Assembly: GCA_030512335.1 (NCBI GenBank)
Contig: JAULSU010000006.1
Coordinates: forward strand, 2,294,001 to 2,358,000
From: Immersiella caudata
Lineage: Eukaryota > Ascomycota > Sordariomycetes > Sordariales > Lasiosphaeriaceae
DNA: 64,000 nt
Direction: 5' to 3'
The notes beneath the pieces were generated by a model that had not been told where the DNA came from, searched no databases, and saw only the letters and a list, made by a program, of their open reading frames with translations. Positions 47,701 to 57,400 of the stretch are shown in pieces. The translations under genes and the position numbers were made by a program. Every line of letters begins with the position of its first letter. Within the stretch, counting starts at the first letter, position 1.

Positions 47701-50700
47701 GGGGTTCGCTGTCGAGATATCGCATTGGCTCCAGAGTTTCCAGGGCCTTCTGCATCTCCCGCTCGCTGCTGCATTCCCGAACAACAAGAGACGGCTTCAC
47801 CTCGGCCAAAACGACCTGGTCATAGCCGCCACCCCGGGCGCCGCCAACGGCATCGACAAACACGGTGCGAAGCAGGGCATGGCGCCTGACGACGTCTTCC
47901 CAGGCTTGCACCGCGCGCGACACGTCAACAGTCACTTGAGGTCCTTGTTGTCCCGGCCCTGCTGCCGCAGATGCTCGGAAAATTCTTCGCACGGCATAAA
48001 ACAGCTCGCTCTTGGTCCGGCTCATCAGCAGACCTTGCTGGATAGGCGAGGCAGGGTAGATGTCTTCGATACCCTCCCATCCCTTGCCACCAGCAAGTTC
48101 TACTAGTTTGGTCCGCCCAAAAGCCTCGAGGTCGCGAGATGCCAGAGACGGGCCCAGCAGTGGAAAGTCTGCAGCGCTGACGCCACGAGGCATGGCTGGT
48201 AGCGTAGTCGCAGCCTCGACGAGAACGCGCTGGCAGGCAGACACCCACTCTCGAATACGCTCCTGATGCAGCATCTTGCTGTTCCAGGCGAACCCAAAGC
48301 GCAAGACACCCTGCACAACGACAGCGGAGATCTCAAACAGCGCGAAGCGTTTCGCCGACGCGCCGAAGTCCGCCGTCGGGCTCCCCGGGTGTGCCTCACC
48401 GGCCATGAGCGTCCCCTCGGCGGGTTGAAACAGTCCGCCCGCACGCTCCAGCTGCTGATAGCGGCCAAGGAAGTTGAACGAAACCTCCATGTCTCCGTGG
48501 GGCTTTGCCTCAAGCTCGGGATGGTGAAACCTGGCGGCAAAGTACGGCCGTCCGTTGCCCGGCGTGCGGCGACGGAGGTCCTTAACTTGCACCAGGGCTT
48601 GAGCAAGGTTTTTCGTTGACGATGACAGGAGAATGGGGAACAGGGTGGTAAACCAGCCAACCGTTCGCGAGACATCCAACTCGTTGCCGCCGAGAAGAGC
48701 CTCCCGGCCGTGTCCCTCGTTGAAGATGGTGGGAGGAGGGCGGTCGGTAAATATGGTCCCGAATGACCAAGCCAGGGCGGCGAGTAGAACGTCTACGGTC
48801 TCAGTGCGGAAGGGGGTATGGCATCCCGTGAGGAGAGTTTGGCTGAGGGAGGCGGGAAGGGCGAAGTTTTGGCAGACAACGTCGCCGTAGAGGTTGGGTT
48901 GGTCGTTGCCGAAGCCCCAGTACTCAGGCCGTGGCGGAGGAATGTCTGTTGATGACGCAAGAAGATTGAGGGGCGTGTTTGCTGCTTCTTCACGCTGGAG
49001 GGCGGTCCATGCGGGGAAGGACAGCGATTGATGAGTGCTCGCTGTTCTGCTCCGAGGGTCAGAGACCATCTCCTCGAGATCCTCGAGGATGACGCGCCAT
49101 GAAACGAGGTCGATGACGAGATGATGGGCTGTCATGAACAGCGTCTGCTGATTGGAGCTGTTATTGTTGAACAGCTCGACAGCCAGAAGAGGGCCGTTTT
49201 GTACGTCAAGACACCCCTGTGCATTGGCTATCCTGATGTCCATGTCTTCCCGGGTTGATACGGTATGCGAAAGGAGACGGAACGATCCGTTGACATCGTC
49301 GCTGAGATGCTGACTCCACTGACCGTCTGCACTGCGGGAAAACCGGGCTCCAAGCATGGCATGCCGGTTGACAACCGTCTGAAGTGCGCCGCGCAGGTCG
49401 CCTTCATCGATGTGACGAGTGATGCGCAGGCAGAAGCTCTGGTTGAAGTGCTCATCGCCCTCTGCGGTGTCTCGTGTCGAGAAATGCAACTTCTGGATGG
49501 GCGAGAGCTCGAAGGGCGTGTTCAAGATCTCAGCCCTGCCATCCTTGCCCTGATTGATATCCAAAGCAGTGGCTCCGGATGACAACTGGCGGAGAGACTC
49601 AGCACGGAGGACATCGCGGACTGCCACAGCTAGTCCAGCCTTCTTAGCCCGGCTAGCACATGCCATTGCTGAGATGGAATCGCCACCCAGGCTGAGAAAG
49701 CTGCGATTGTCAGGGTGAATCTGGTCGGCAGGGAGGTTGAGGACGGCACCCCAGATGTCACGGAGTGTGACCTCCGTGTCTGTCAGGGATGTGGTGGTAT
49801 CGAGGCTCTGGGTAGCCTGTGCAGACTCTCCCGATGGAGTATTGTGACCCATGATGAGTCCTTGATACTGTTCAACGGTAAGACCAGCCTCGACCCATGT
49901 TGAAACGGCCTTGCGGTTCATTTTGCGAGATGCAAGCATCGGTATGGCGTCGACGGGAAGCCACACTGACGGGACCATGTAGGCGGGGAGTTTTATAGTG
50001 AGCTTCTTGCGTACATCCTCGAGGAGAGGATCGACGATGAATGAGTCGGTTCTGAGGCAGGGCTGTTCCGTCACTGGCCTGGTGACTTCGGACTCTTGAG
50101 TGTCGACCAGAGCTAGCACACCAACCAGTCTACCCTTCAGGGGACCCGTCCTTGGGAGAAGCACCAAGGCGTGTCTCACGCGCTCGTCAACAGCCAGGTG
50201 ATGCTCGACCTCTCCCAGCTCGATTCGCTGGCCGTGAAGCTTGATCTGCGTGTCCTTCCGGCCGACATATGTCAGGGATCCAGAATCGGAATTGTAGCGT
50301 GCAAGGTCTCCAGTCTTGTAGAATCGCCTGCCGGAACTGGAGTCAGAAGCCCAAGCCGGATCAGTGATGAAACTGTCAGCTGTCTTGGCGGCGTCGTTGA
50401 GGTAGCCTCTTGCGAGACTTGGCCCCTCAAGCAACATCTCACCAACACAGCCAACAGGCACAAGACGATCATGGTCGGAAGGGTCGACTAGCCAAACTTG
50501 TACACCACATGGTACCCCGATGTCGGTGGGCTCAGTGCCCGGCCCAACATGTGAGTTGACCACGGCGGCGACTGAGCTCTCGGCCGGCCCGTAACCGTTG
50601 ACCAGCTCAATGTGTGACCAAGTGGCCACATGGGAAGGCGCCATAGCTTCGCCGGCGAGGACAAGTCTGCGCAGACCAGGCACGGCAGCGGGCGAAAGGA

Positions 50701-52388
50701 ACCCCACAAAGGAAGGCGTCAAGACAGCGTGGTTGACAGCCATCCGGCTGATGGCGCCCGCGAGGTCGTTGAGACGCTCCTCCTCGTTGGGAATGCAGAC
50801 GCAGCCGCCGACCATGAGAGGGGTGAGGATCTCGACAAGGCTGGCGTCAAAGGTGTGAGCCGCAAACTGTAGGACTCTGCAGCTGCCGTCGATGCGCAAA
50901 GCAGGAGCATGTGCCTTGGCGCTGGAGCAGAATGAGCGGTGCTCGATGATGGTGCCCTTCGGCTTTCCAGTGGAACCGGAAGTGAAGATGACGTAGGCTG
51001 GGTTGGTGCTGGAGACGGCTGTCTTCTCGTCGGCGGTGGTAAGTTCGAAGATGCACTCATCAAGGCAAGATTGATCTACGGGAAGGACGGTGTGGCAGAC
51101 CGTGGAGAGAGTGTCGACGAGTCGGCGAGAGCACAGAAGGAGTGTTGCGCTCAGTGTGTCGCACAGCCCAGCCAGTCTCTCCACGGGATGAGAGGGGTCC
51201 AAAGGGACAAAGGCGCCGCCGGCCTTGAGAACGGCAACCATGGCCACAACGGTCCATTTCTGGCGAGTATTAGTATCGTACTCTCGCAGGGACAGTCAGT
51301 TATTAGAGGTATGAGTGGCCTAGGACATACCGACTTGTCGAAACAAAGAGGGACTAGCACCTCTGGGCCGACACCGTAGCTGACCAGGCGCACTGCCAGC
51401 CTTGCAGCAGCTTGGTCAAGCTCAAGGTAGGTCAAAGACCCATCCCATGCGCATACAGCCTCAGCGTCAGGCTGCTGCGCGACCTGGTCGGAAATCACGT
51501 CGTGCACGCAACGCTCGACAGCATCGGCGGCACTGGCCTCATTCCACGAAACGAGACGATCGTGGTTGGCAGTGCCCAGGCAATCCAGGTCGCACAGCCG
51601 TGCGCCTGGCGGACTGTCGAGAATGCCTGAGACGATCTTAGACAAAGTGTTAGCCACGAGGTTCCCCTGCGCGGCTGACATGCCCAGAGCTTCTGAGTTC
51701 CATTCCAGAAACAGTCCAAGGCCTGCACCGCCAGATTTGACAAGCAGCCGAAGATTTTGGTGTTTCTAGATTTTTTGTCAGCTATCAGCTATAATAAAAT
51801 TGGGAATCATAAAGAACATTGAATGCATACCTCAAGCTTTGGAATCCGACCCAAGACCGAGCCGTTCCTCCCGCCAGTCACCAACACGACCGTATCAATC
51901 GCGCTGGGGTTATCCCTGCCGATATCACAATCCACTTCCCCGCGAAGGATGAACTGGCTCACGGCGACTCCCGGCGCTGGATCCTTGGCGCTCGCGGCAG
52001 CGACTGCATCAGCCACAGAAATGGTTTCTGTGTCACCATCTAGTGAAACCTGCACAACTGCGGGCTTCTCGTCGTCGCACGAAAAAGAAAAAGAAACCCG
52101 GTCCTGAGTGGTATAATACCGTAGCAGTAGCGCCCACGCCGTCTTGACGACGCCATTGAGATAAGCATTGTGGGCGTTGTTGACCGTGGGCGCTAGCACT
52201 AGCGCCGACAATCGCGAGTCAAGGGTGATGCGGGCGACCAGGATTGGTAGGCGGCGTGGTTGGCGATCAGTATCCTTTGCGTTGCGGCAAAACCGCGGGA
52301 ATTGACAAGTTGCGGCCTCTGCCACTGGGGTAGTGGACAGGGTAATTCCCTGCTCGCCGATCGGACTGGCAGATCCGAGAGATCCCAT
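27822..52388 (-). CDS. NRPS4: Giant non-ribosomal peptide synthetase, NRPS4/fusahexin-synthetase type
   Basis: Seven exons on the minus strand: 52388-51831, 51765-51331, 51259-42952, 42835-42761, 42704-40347, 40292-33282 and 33226-27822, giving 8049 residues with all phases matching. Order: partial C, A1-T1-E1, C2-A2-T2, C3-A3-T3-E2, C4-A4-T4, C5-A5-T5-E3, C6-T6, C7, T7*. Five A domains all carry FTSG(S/T)TG(K/R)PKG and YxTGD. Six carriers have GGDS and the seventh has GGDL. No thioesterase or reductase is present, so the terminal C domain probably cyclises. This order, with epimerases after modules 1, 3 and 5, and the lone ABC partner match what I recall of Fusarium graminearum NRPS4, which makes the cyclic hexapeptide fusahexin. 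Orthology is inferred from architecture, not alignment. Introns of 71, 116, 56, 54 and 55 bp plus a first one of 65 bp are supported by phase and motif continuity. An alternative ATG at 52418 would add 10 residues. Confidence 0.92.
29930..31665 (-). other. NRPS module 6: C6-T6, adenylation domain absent
   Basis: C6 begins IQDIYPCTPVQEG near residue 6771 with NHAILDGGS near 6900 (DCL type after E3). After its end near residue 7198 comes only a Ser/Thr-rich linker of about 80-90 residues (SSTGDLEDSSASDSGHCS and similar). T6 (DSFFDLGGDSILAM, Ser near 7315) follows directly. None of the A-domain core motifs occurs, so T6 must be loaded by another A domain. In the fusahexin model the last A-containing module is used twice, which would fit. 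Confidence 0.85.
31740..36430 (-). other. NRPS module 5: C5-A5-T5-E3 (D-configured residue)
   Basis: C5 starts KIQDAYPCSPLQEG near residue 5201 with HHALYDGWS near 5328 (LCL type). A5 (about 5626-6179) has FTSGSTGKPKG, FDVA in place of FDAS, IYRTGD and SGKLDR. Its pocket reads D-V-M-F-V-G-G-V-L, clearly hydrophobic. T5 is split by the 55 bp intron 33281-33227 inside GLGGDS, with Ser at 6252. E3 (about 6304-6744) keeps HHLAIDVVSW near 6430 and a variant ETHGRE motif. Confidence 0.85.
36540..39790 (-). other. NRPS module 4: C4-A4-T4
   Basis: C4 begins VQDVYPSSPMQRG near residue 4081 with active site SHAICDGTS near 4217 (DCL type, as expected after E2). A4 (about 4513-5049) has FTSGTTGRPKG, FDAS, LYRTGD and AGKMDR. 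Its pocket reads D-A-M-L-V-G-A-V-I. T4 has VGGDS with Ser near 5123. No epimerase follows, so an L residue is predicted. Confidence 0.85.
39830..44710 (-). other. NRPS module 3: C3-A3-T3-E2 (D-configured residue)
   Basis: C3 starts with SIEDIYPCTTLQ near residue 2517 and has HHALYDGWS near 2642 (LCL type). A3 is split by two introns (42951-42836 and 42760-42705) around a 75 bp exon that encodes FTSGTTGKPKG. Its pocket reads D-A-V-L-I-G-A-V-V. The A8 motif is unusual: GRKDSSQAKVNGQRLELDE, one residue longer than in the other modules. T3 has LGGDS near 3540. E2 (about 3596-4063) keeps HHLVIDIVSW and NEGHGRE and contains the 54 bp in-frame intron 40346-40293. Confidence 0.85.
44850..48080 (-). 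other. NRPS module 2: C2-A2-T2
   Basis: C2 begins with IEDIYPASPIQQG near residue 1395. Its active site is SHAIMDGAS near 1540, the form expected of a C domain that follows an epimerase (DCL type). A2 (about 1848-2362) has FTSGSTGKPKG, FDNS, MYKTGD and SGKLDR. Its pocket reads D-N-E-D-A-G-Q-I-N, with two acidic residues, unlike the other four A domains. T2 has HGGDS with Ser near 2433. No epimerase follows, so an L residue is predicted. Confidence 0.85.
48140..51580 (-). other. NRPS module 1: A1-T1-E1 (first, D-configured residue)
   Basis: A1 spans residues about 230-790. The 71 bp intron 51330-51260 falls between FDKS and KWTVVAMVAVL. FTSGSTGKPKG lies near residue 423, FDAS near 468 and YKTGD near 645. 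The A10 motif is divergent, SRKMNRK rather than SGKLDR, but keeps the Lys. Pocket residues by GrsA positions 235-331 read D-A-V-V-V-A-G-V-A. T1 has LGGDS with the Ser near residue 859. E1 (about 910-1370) keeps HHLVIDLVSW near 1045 and NEGHGRE near 1180, so epimerisation should be active. The first residue is therefore predicted to become D. Confidence 0.85.
51580..52388 (-). other. NRPS N-terminal partial condensation domain
   Basis: Residues 1 to about 225, exon 1 and the start of exon 2 (intron 51830-51766). The text runs CQFPRF...ARITLDSRLSALVLAP, NGVVKTAWALLLRYYTTQDR and LRLLVKSGGAGLGLFLEWNS, the C-terminal half of a C domain. The HHxxxDG half is absent. Such N-terminal remnants precede the first A domain in several fungal cyclic-peptide synthetases, and it cannot catalyse condensation alone. 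Confidence 0.75.
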
Positions 52389-54482
52389 CGTGCTGTGTGA
52401 TGGTGTCACGTGGGACATATGAGACAGATAAGTTAGGGCGGGTCGATCGATCGATAAGCTTAAAAAAGCCACCGTTGAAGATAAGGATTTGTTCGTCTGA
52501 GATGAAAAAGGGGGGTGATCAAGGGAGAAACTTTGGATGAAAACGAAGCTGCGTTCTTCGATTTGGTGATATCTGTGGAGGAATTTGGTCTTGCAGGATG
52601 TGCATTCGCTTCTGTAGCGATTTCACTGCTTCGCCTTCAGGTTTTACGGAAACTACAACTACGTTCTTTCCTAAGTTTATAGCCAAACGACCACCTCATG
52701 CAGCCGCCTTTCTCGCTTCTGTCCTCCATCATCTCCGTCCACTGCTTAGCGTTCAGTTCAACCCCCCCCCCCAGAATCCAGCCGGTCAAAAAGAATGGTG
52801 GCGAGGAGGCTAAAGCGTTCCCAACGCCGACAACGTGGGAAAAAAAAAAGGATAGATCGACACGCCCGATGGCATGGTACATTCAGGCCAACTTTCTGGT
52901 AAACTCTTCCCATCGGGCCGGATCGGGTCTCGAGCCGTTTGACCGCTGATCAGAGACCATCGCCTGGGGGAAAAGTGGAAAGGTAGAAAAAGCGGACCCT
53001 AGAAAAGCGGACCGGAAGGGATCATCACTGGGGCGGGAAGAGGACAATGATGGCGATATGATCAGGTTATGCTGGTGAAGATCGCGATCAGCAATGGCCA
53101 TTGCGATATTTGGCAGGTGGTCCAGGAGCATTTCAGCCGGTGACAGTTGCTACTATAAAGGGGCTCAGCTCGAATAGGCGCTCGATTGCTATAGGGAACC
53201 AAGGAATCTTGGGTGCGGATCGTGCCCTGCACGTGGAGGCGGGACAAATATCGGCGGATGGCGTGCCGTGTGTTGGTCCGTCTTGGGCTGACCGACCCTT
53301 GTGGCTCCAGCCGGCTTTGACATATTCGCCTTCCGACAGGCTGCAACTGCAACACAATTTTGCAACTGCCAGCACAGATGGTGTCGTCGGCGGCGTCTGC
53401 CTCTGTTGTTCTTTCCGTCTTCTTTGCTCTCCCGCCCCTCCGCGATTGGTGACTGCCGGGAGCCGTGCGACGCGATCTGCACCGCGGTTGCCAGTTTCGC
53501 GAAGCGACAGCCGCCTGAAACCAGACACCACTTTGACGGCTTGCGGCTACATTTTAGGTTGCCGTGTTCCTAATTGGGCGCAAGTCAGGAACCAAGTCGA
53601 GTCAGGAACTGGAAGCGAGGTCGGCGCTATGTGTCATGCCCCAGCATTCCCCAACGTGGTTGGAGGGGAAAGCAAGATTTTGTACACCTCCGCAATGATC
53701 AGCGTTTGTGGCGTACGGCATCTTCCGTTTGTCTATTACCTTCTTTAACGCCTGATTTTTTTTCCAATGACCTCGTAACGTTACCCCAGATATGCCCATC
53801 CTATGTCGGCATTTCTAACGGATACGACCTAGCACGCCATTGACAAGAGCCTCGCCGATGACAAACTCTTGCCTCAGCTCGCCTCAACCTCTTCCTTTCC
53901 TGCGAGCTGAGAAAAACCGGTGGCAGGGCAAAGATCTTCAGGCCAGAGACGGGAGACAAATGAAGGGGCGGGTTCGGTGGACGGAAATAACCACGACCTC
54001 AACCTGGGTGGTTGAGATGCTGCCAGCATGTCTACTAGGTACCCAACAGATTCTGTCGCGACCGAAAATCTCTGATTCTTGACCTGCGGCCCACTGTTGG
54101 CCGCCCTGAGGAGGACAGGTTGTCGGGACGCCGTCGTTCTTGGTCGTCGGTGAGAGCAGGGGGCAAAAACAGAAGAGATTTTCGCAGTCTATGACAGGCA
54201 TCGTGACATGCAAGTCGAGGTTTAATATGAGCGGCATGGACCAAGCAGTGTCCCGGTTAAGGACTGTTGCACAGTCGATCGCAATTCCCCAGTTTTTCCT
54301 CATACTTTGAGATTCCCACGCAGAGATTCGCGTCCTCCTGCATTTCCCAATCTAAGTTTCCCGTCTGATCCTTCTGGGGTCACTTGGTCTACTGAGAGAA
54401 AGTATTTTGAGAGCAAGAAGCAAAACATTCTCCGCCATACTCACGCGTCCAGATACACGGAATATTCTGGAGGTCTGTAAAC
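52389..54482. promoter_or_regulatory. Divergent 2.1 kb upstream region of the NRPS and ABC genes
   Basis: The two starts face away from each other, so this spacer holds both promoters. A perfect CACGTG E-box lies at 52407-52412, 19 bp from the NRPS ATG at 52388 and inside the coding region if the ATG at 52418 is used. A GATC run (about 52442-52452), a poly-C tract near 52766 and a poly-A tract near 52842 are also seen. Short frames here have no domain. No cluster-specific regulator gene is present. Confidence 0.5.
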
Positions 54483-57400
54483 ATGGCAGAAGTCTCTCCA
54501 TCGGGCGTGTCCTGCGCCCAGGTGGATAACACGTTTGGGCCGCATGCGGGCGTTTGCCGCGGCGGCTTTGACTTTACGCTGTTGTTTGAAGAGACACTCC
54601 TCACCATCCTACCCATTGGTCTTTTGGTGCTCGCACTTCCCCTGCGGGGCCGTTTTCTGCTGAGTAAAGCCAAGAAAACTGCAAAAGGCAACCATCTGGC
54701 AACTCTCAAACTGGTACGTTATTTCCCCCTCCGCTCTTGCAGGCATTTGTGGCAGCTCTTTGAGAAGGGTTGTTGTTTGTGAGGCTGACCGGAGACTTTG
54801 TGTCATCGCTACAGCTATCCTGGGCCACCCTCGCGGCACTGCAACTCGCCGCGCTTATCCTCTGGACCTCACCGGCAGCCGTCCCAACTCGCACCTCTGT
54901 TGCAGCATCTGCAGTGTCGCTTGTGAGCACCCTCGGCATCGGTGTCTTCTCGTACATCGAACACCGTCACACGGTGCGACCATCCACGCTGCTGGGCTTA
55001 TTTCTGTTCTGCACGCTGCTGTTTGACATCGCCCACACCAGGACACTATGGCTCCGGGTTGGCGATTGGTCAAGCCGCGTCATTGCTGCAGTCTCAACAG
55101 CGGCAGTGGCCGTCAAGGCTGTCACCCTCGGACTCGAGGCCGTCGAGAAGCGTCGTCTTCTCCGACCCGAGTACCGGGTTTCCCCTCCTGAAGCGACCAG
55201 CGGTATCTACAGTCGATCCTTCTTTTTGTGGCTCAACCCGCTGTTCAGGTCGGGCTTTAGCCGGGTGCTGGACATTGACGATCTTTTTGTGTTGGACAAA
55301 CATTTAGAGTCGTCGTACTGTCATAAATTGTTTCTGACCGCCAAGGCAAAAGGTGAGTTCATTCTTTATAAACAAACGCAAAACCCGCCCCTCTTTGAGT
55401 GTCCTTGCAGTATTCAGTCGGTCGTTGACAAAAAATCCCTCAGTCACAGGAAAATCGCCACATAGCTTGCACTTGACCGCTTTCGGCATACTCAAATGGC
55501 CCATCATACAGACTTTCTTTCCGCGGGCCTGCCTGACGGCCCTCATGTTCTGCCAACCCTTCCTCATCAACCGCACCATCCGACTGTCTCAAGAAAGCAT
55601 CACAGATCAGTCAACGCAGGCAGGTTATGGCCTCATTGGCGCATATTTGTTGGTGTATGTTGGCATTGCGGTATGTGTCTTCCCGTCCACACTACCCGAG
55701 CGTTACGGTCAGAGGGGTCCACTGACGAAATTTGTCTCCAGGTATCCATGGGACAATACCAGCATCGCACCTTCCGAACTATTACCATGCTCCGGGGTGC
55801 CCTCATCTCGCTCATCTACAGCAAGACAAGCACGCTGCAACTCAAAAATGTCGACCCTGCTGCATCCATGACGCTGATGAGCGCCGACATGGAGCGCATC
55901 GTCCAGGGCTGGCAGACGATGCACGAGATCTGGTCCAACATAGCTGAAGTCGGCATTGCCATTTTCTTATTGGAGCAGCAGCTGGGCGTGGCCTGCGTGG
56001 TGCCCGTCGCGGTTTCGCTCGTCTGCCTCCTTGGCTCCATGTTTGCCATGAACTTCATCATGTCGCGGCAAGCTATGTGGCTCGAGGCCATCGAAAAGCG
56101 GATCTCGGCTACATCGGCCATGCTGTCCTCCATCAAAGGAATCAAGATGTGCGGCTTGGGCGAGACACTGCTGCAGAGCTTGCAACAGCTGCGAGTCGAC
56201 GAGCTGCGCATCTCGAAACGGTTCCGCCGACTTATCATTTGGAACATGGTGTTTGGTATGCTCTCTTCTTGTTTCGCTGCTCAAATAGTGCACTAATCAA
56301 TTCCACAACACAGCCTACCTCACCCAAGTCTTCGCTCCCGTCCTGACCTTTGCCGTCTTTTCCGTCCGCGCCCGCGACAGCGGCGACAAGACTCTCGACA
56401 CGGCGCGCGTCTTTACCTCGCTCTCCCTTTTCGCGCTCCTCTCAGAGCCACTCGCGTCACTCGTCATGGCCCTCGTTACATTCCTCGGCGCCGCTGGCAG
56501 CTTCGCACGCATCCAAGAATTCCTCGGCGCCGAGGAACGCATCGATGATCGCGCCTTTACCAAATCTCTCCCCTCTGCCGACTCCGGGGATGGCGACAAC
56601 GACTACGCCATCGTGCTTAAAAACGCCGATATTGGGTGGGAACAACCAACGGAAGAGAAACCAGCCCAATTGAGTGACCTCACTCTGCGTTTCCCGCGGC
56701 ACAAGCTGAGCATGATCATTGGGCCCGTCGGGTGCGGCAAGTCTACCTTGGTGCAGACCCTTCTCGGCGAGATCCCCGCATTGAAGGGTACCGTCCAAGT
56801 TCGCATGAACGGCTCGATGACGTGCAGCAGCGTGGCGTACTGCGCCCAGAATGCATGGCACATGAACGGCACCATTCGCCAGGCTATTCTCGGCACCGAA
56901 GTCTTTGACAGCAAGTGGTACGACCGTGTGGTACATGCTTGTGCCCTCGCTCAGGACTTTGGAGAGCTACCCGCAGGGGACTCCTCACGAATTGGCAGTG
57001 GCGGCATTGCGCTGAGCGGCGGGCAGAGCCAGCGAATTGTACGTCCCTTCTTCCATTGACCCTAACCTGCCACAAAGGACATGGACTGACATGGTACCCC
57101 CTGAACATAGGCACTGGCACGAGCCGTTTATGCCCGACGCCAAATGGTCATTCTGGATGACACCTTCAGCGGTTTAGACACAACTACCGAGAACCATGTC
57201 TTCCACAGCTTGCTAGGGCAAGACGGCCTTTTCCGCATCCTGCAAGCCACAGTCATTGTCGTCTCCTCGTCAAGCAAGCGCCTACCATTTGCCGACTGCA
57301 TTGTGCACATCGGCGCCGACGGCCGCATTGCTGAACAGGGAACCTTCGAAGAACTCAACAACGCCGGCGGTTATGTCTCCTCGCTCTCCCTTCCCAAGGC

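Noticed and set aside
27822..52388. Three separate NRPS genes instead of one
   Set aside because: The apparent breaks near 33230 and 42700-42950 are short introns whose removal rejoins a T-domain GGDS motif and an A domain in phase, so one gene is the better model.
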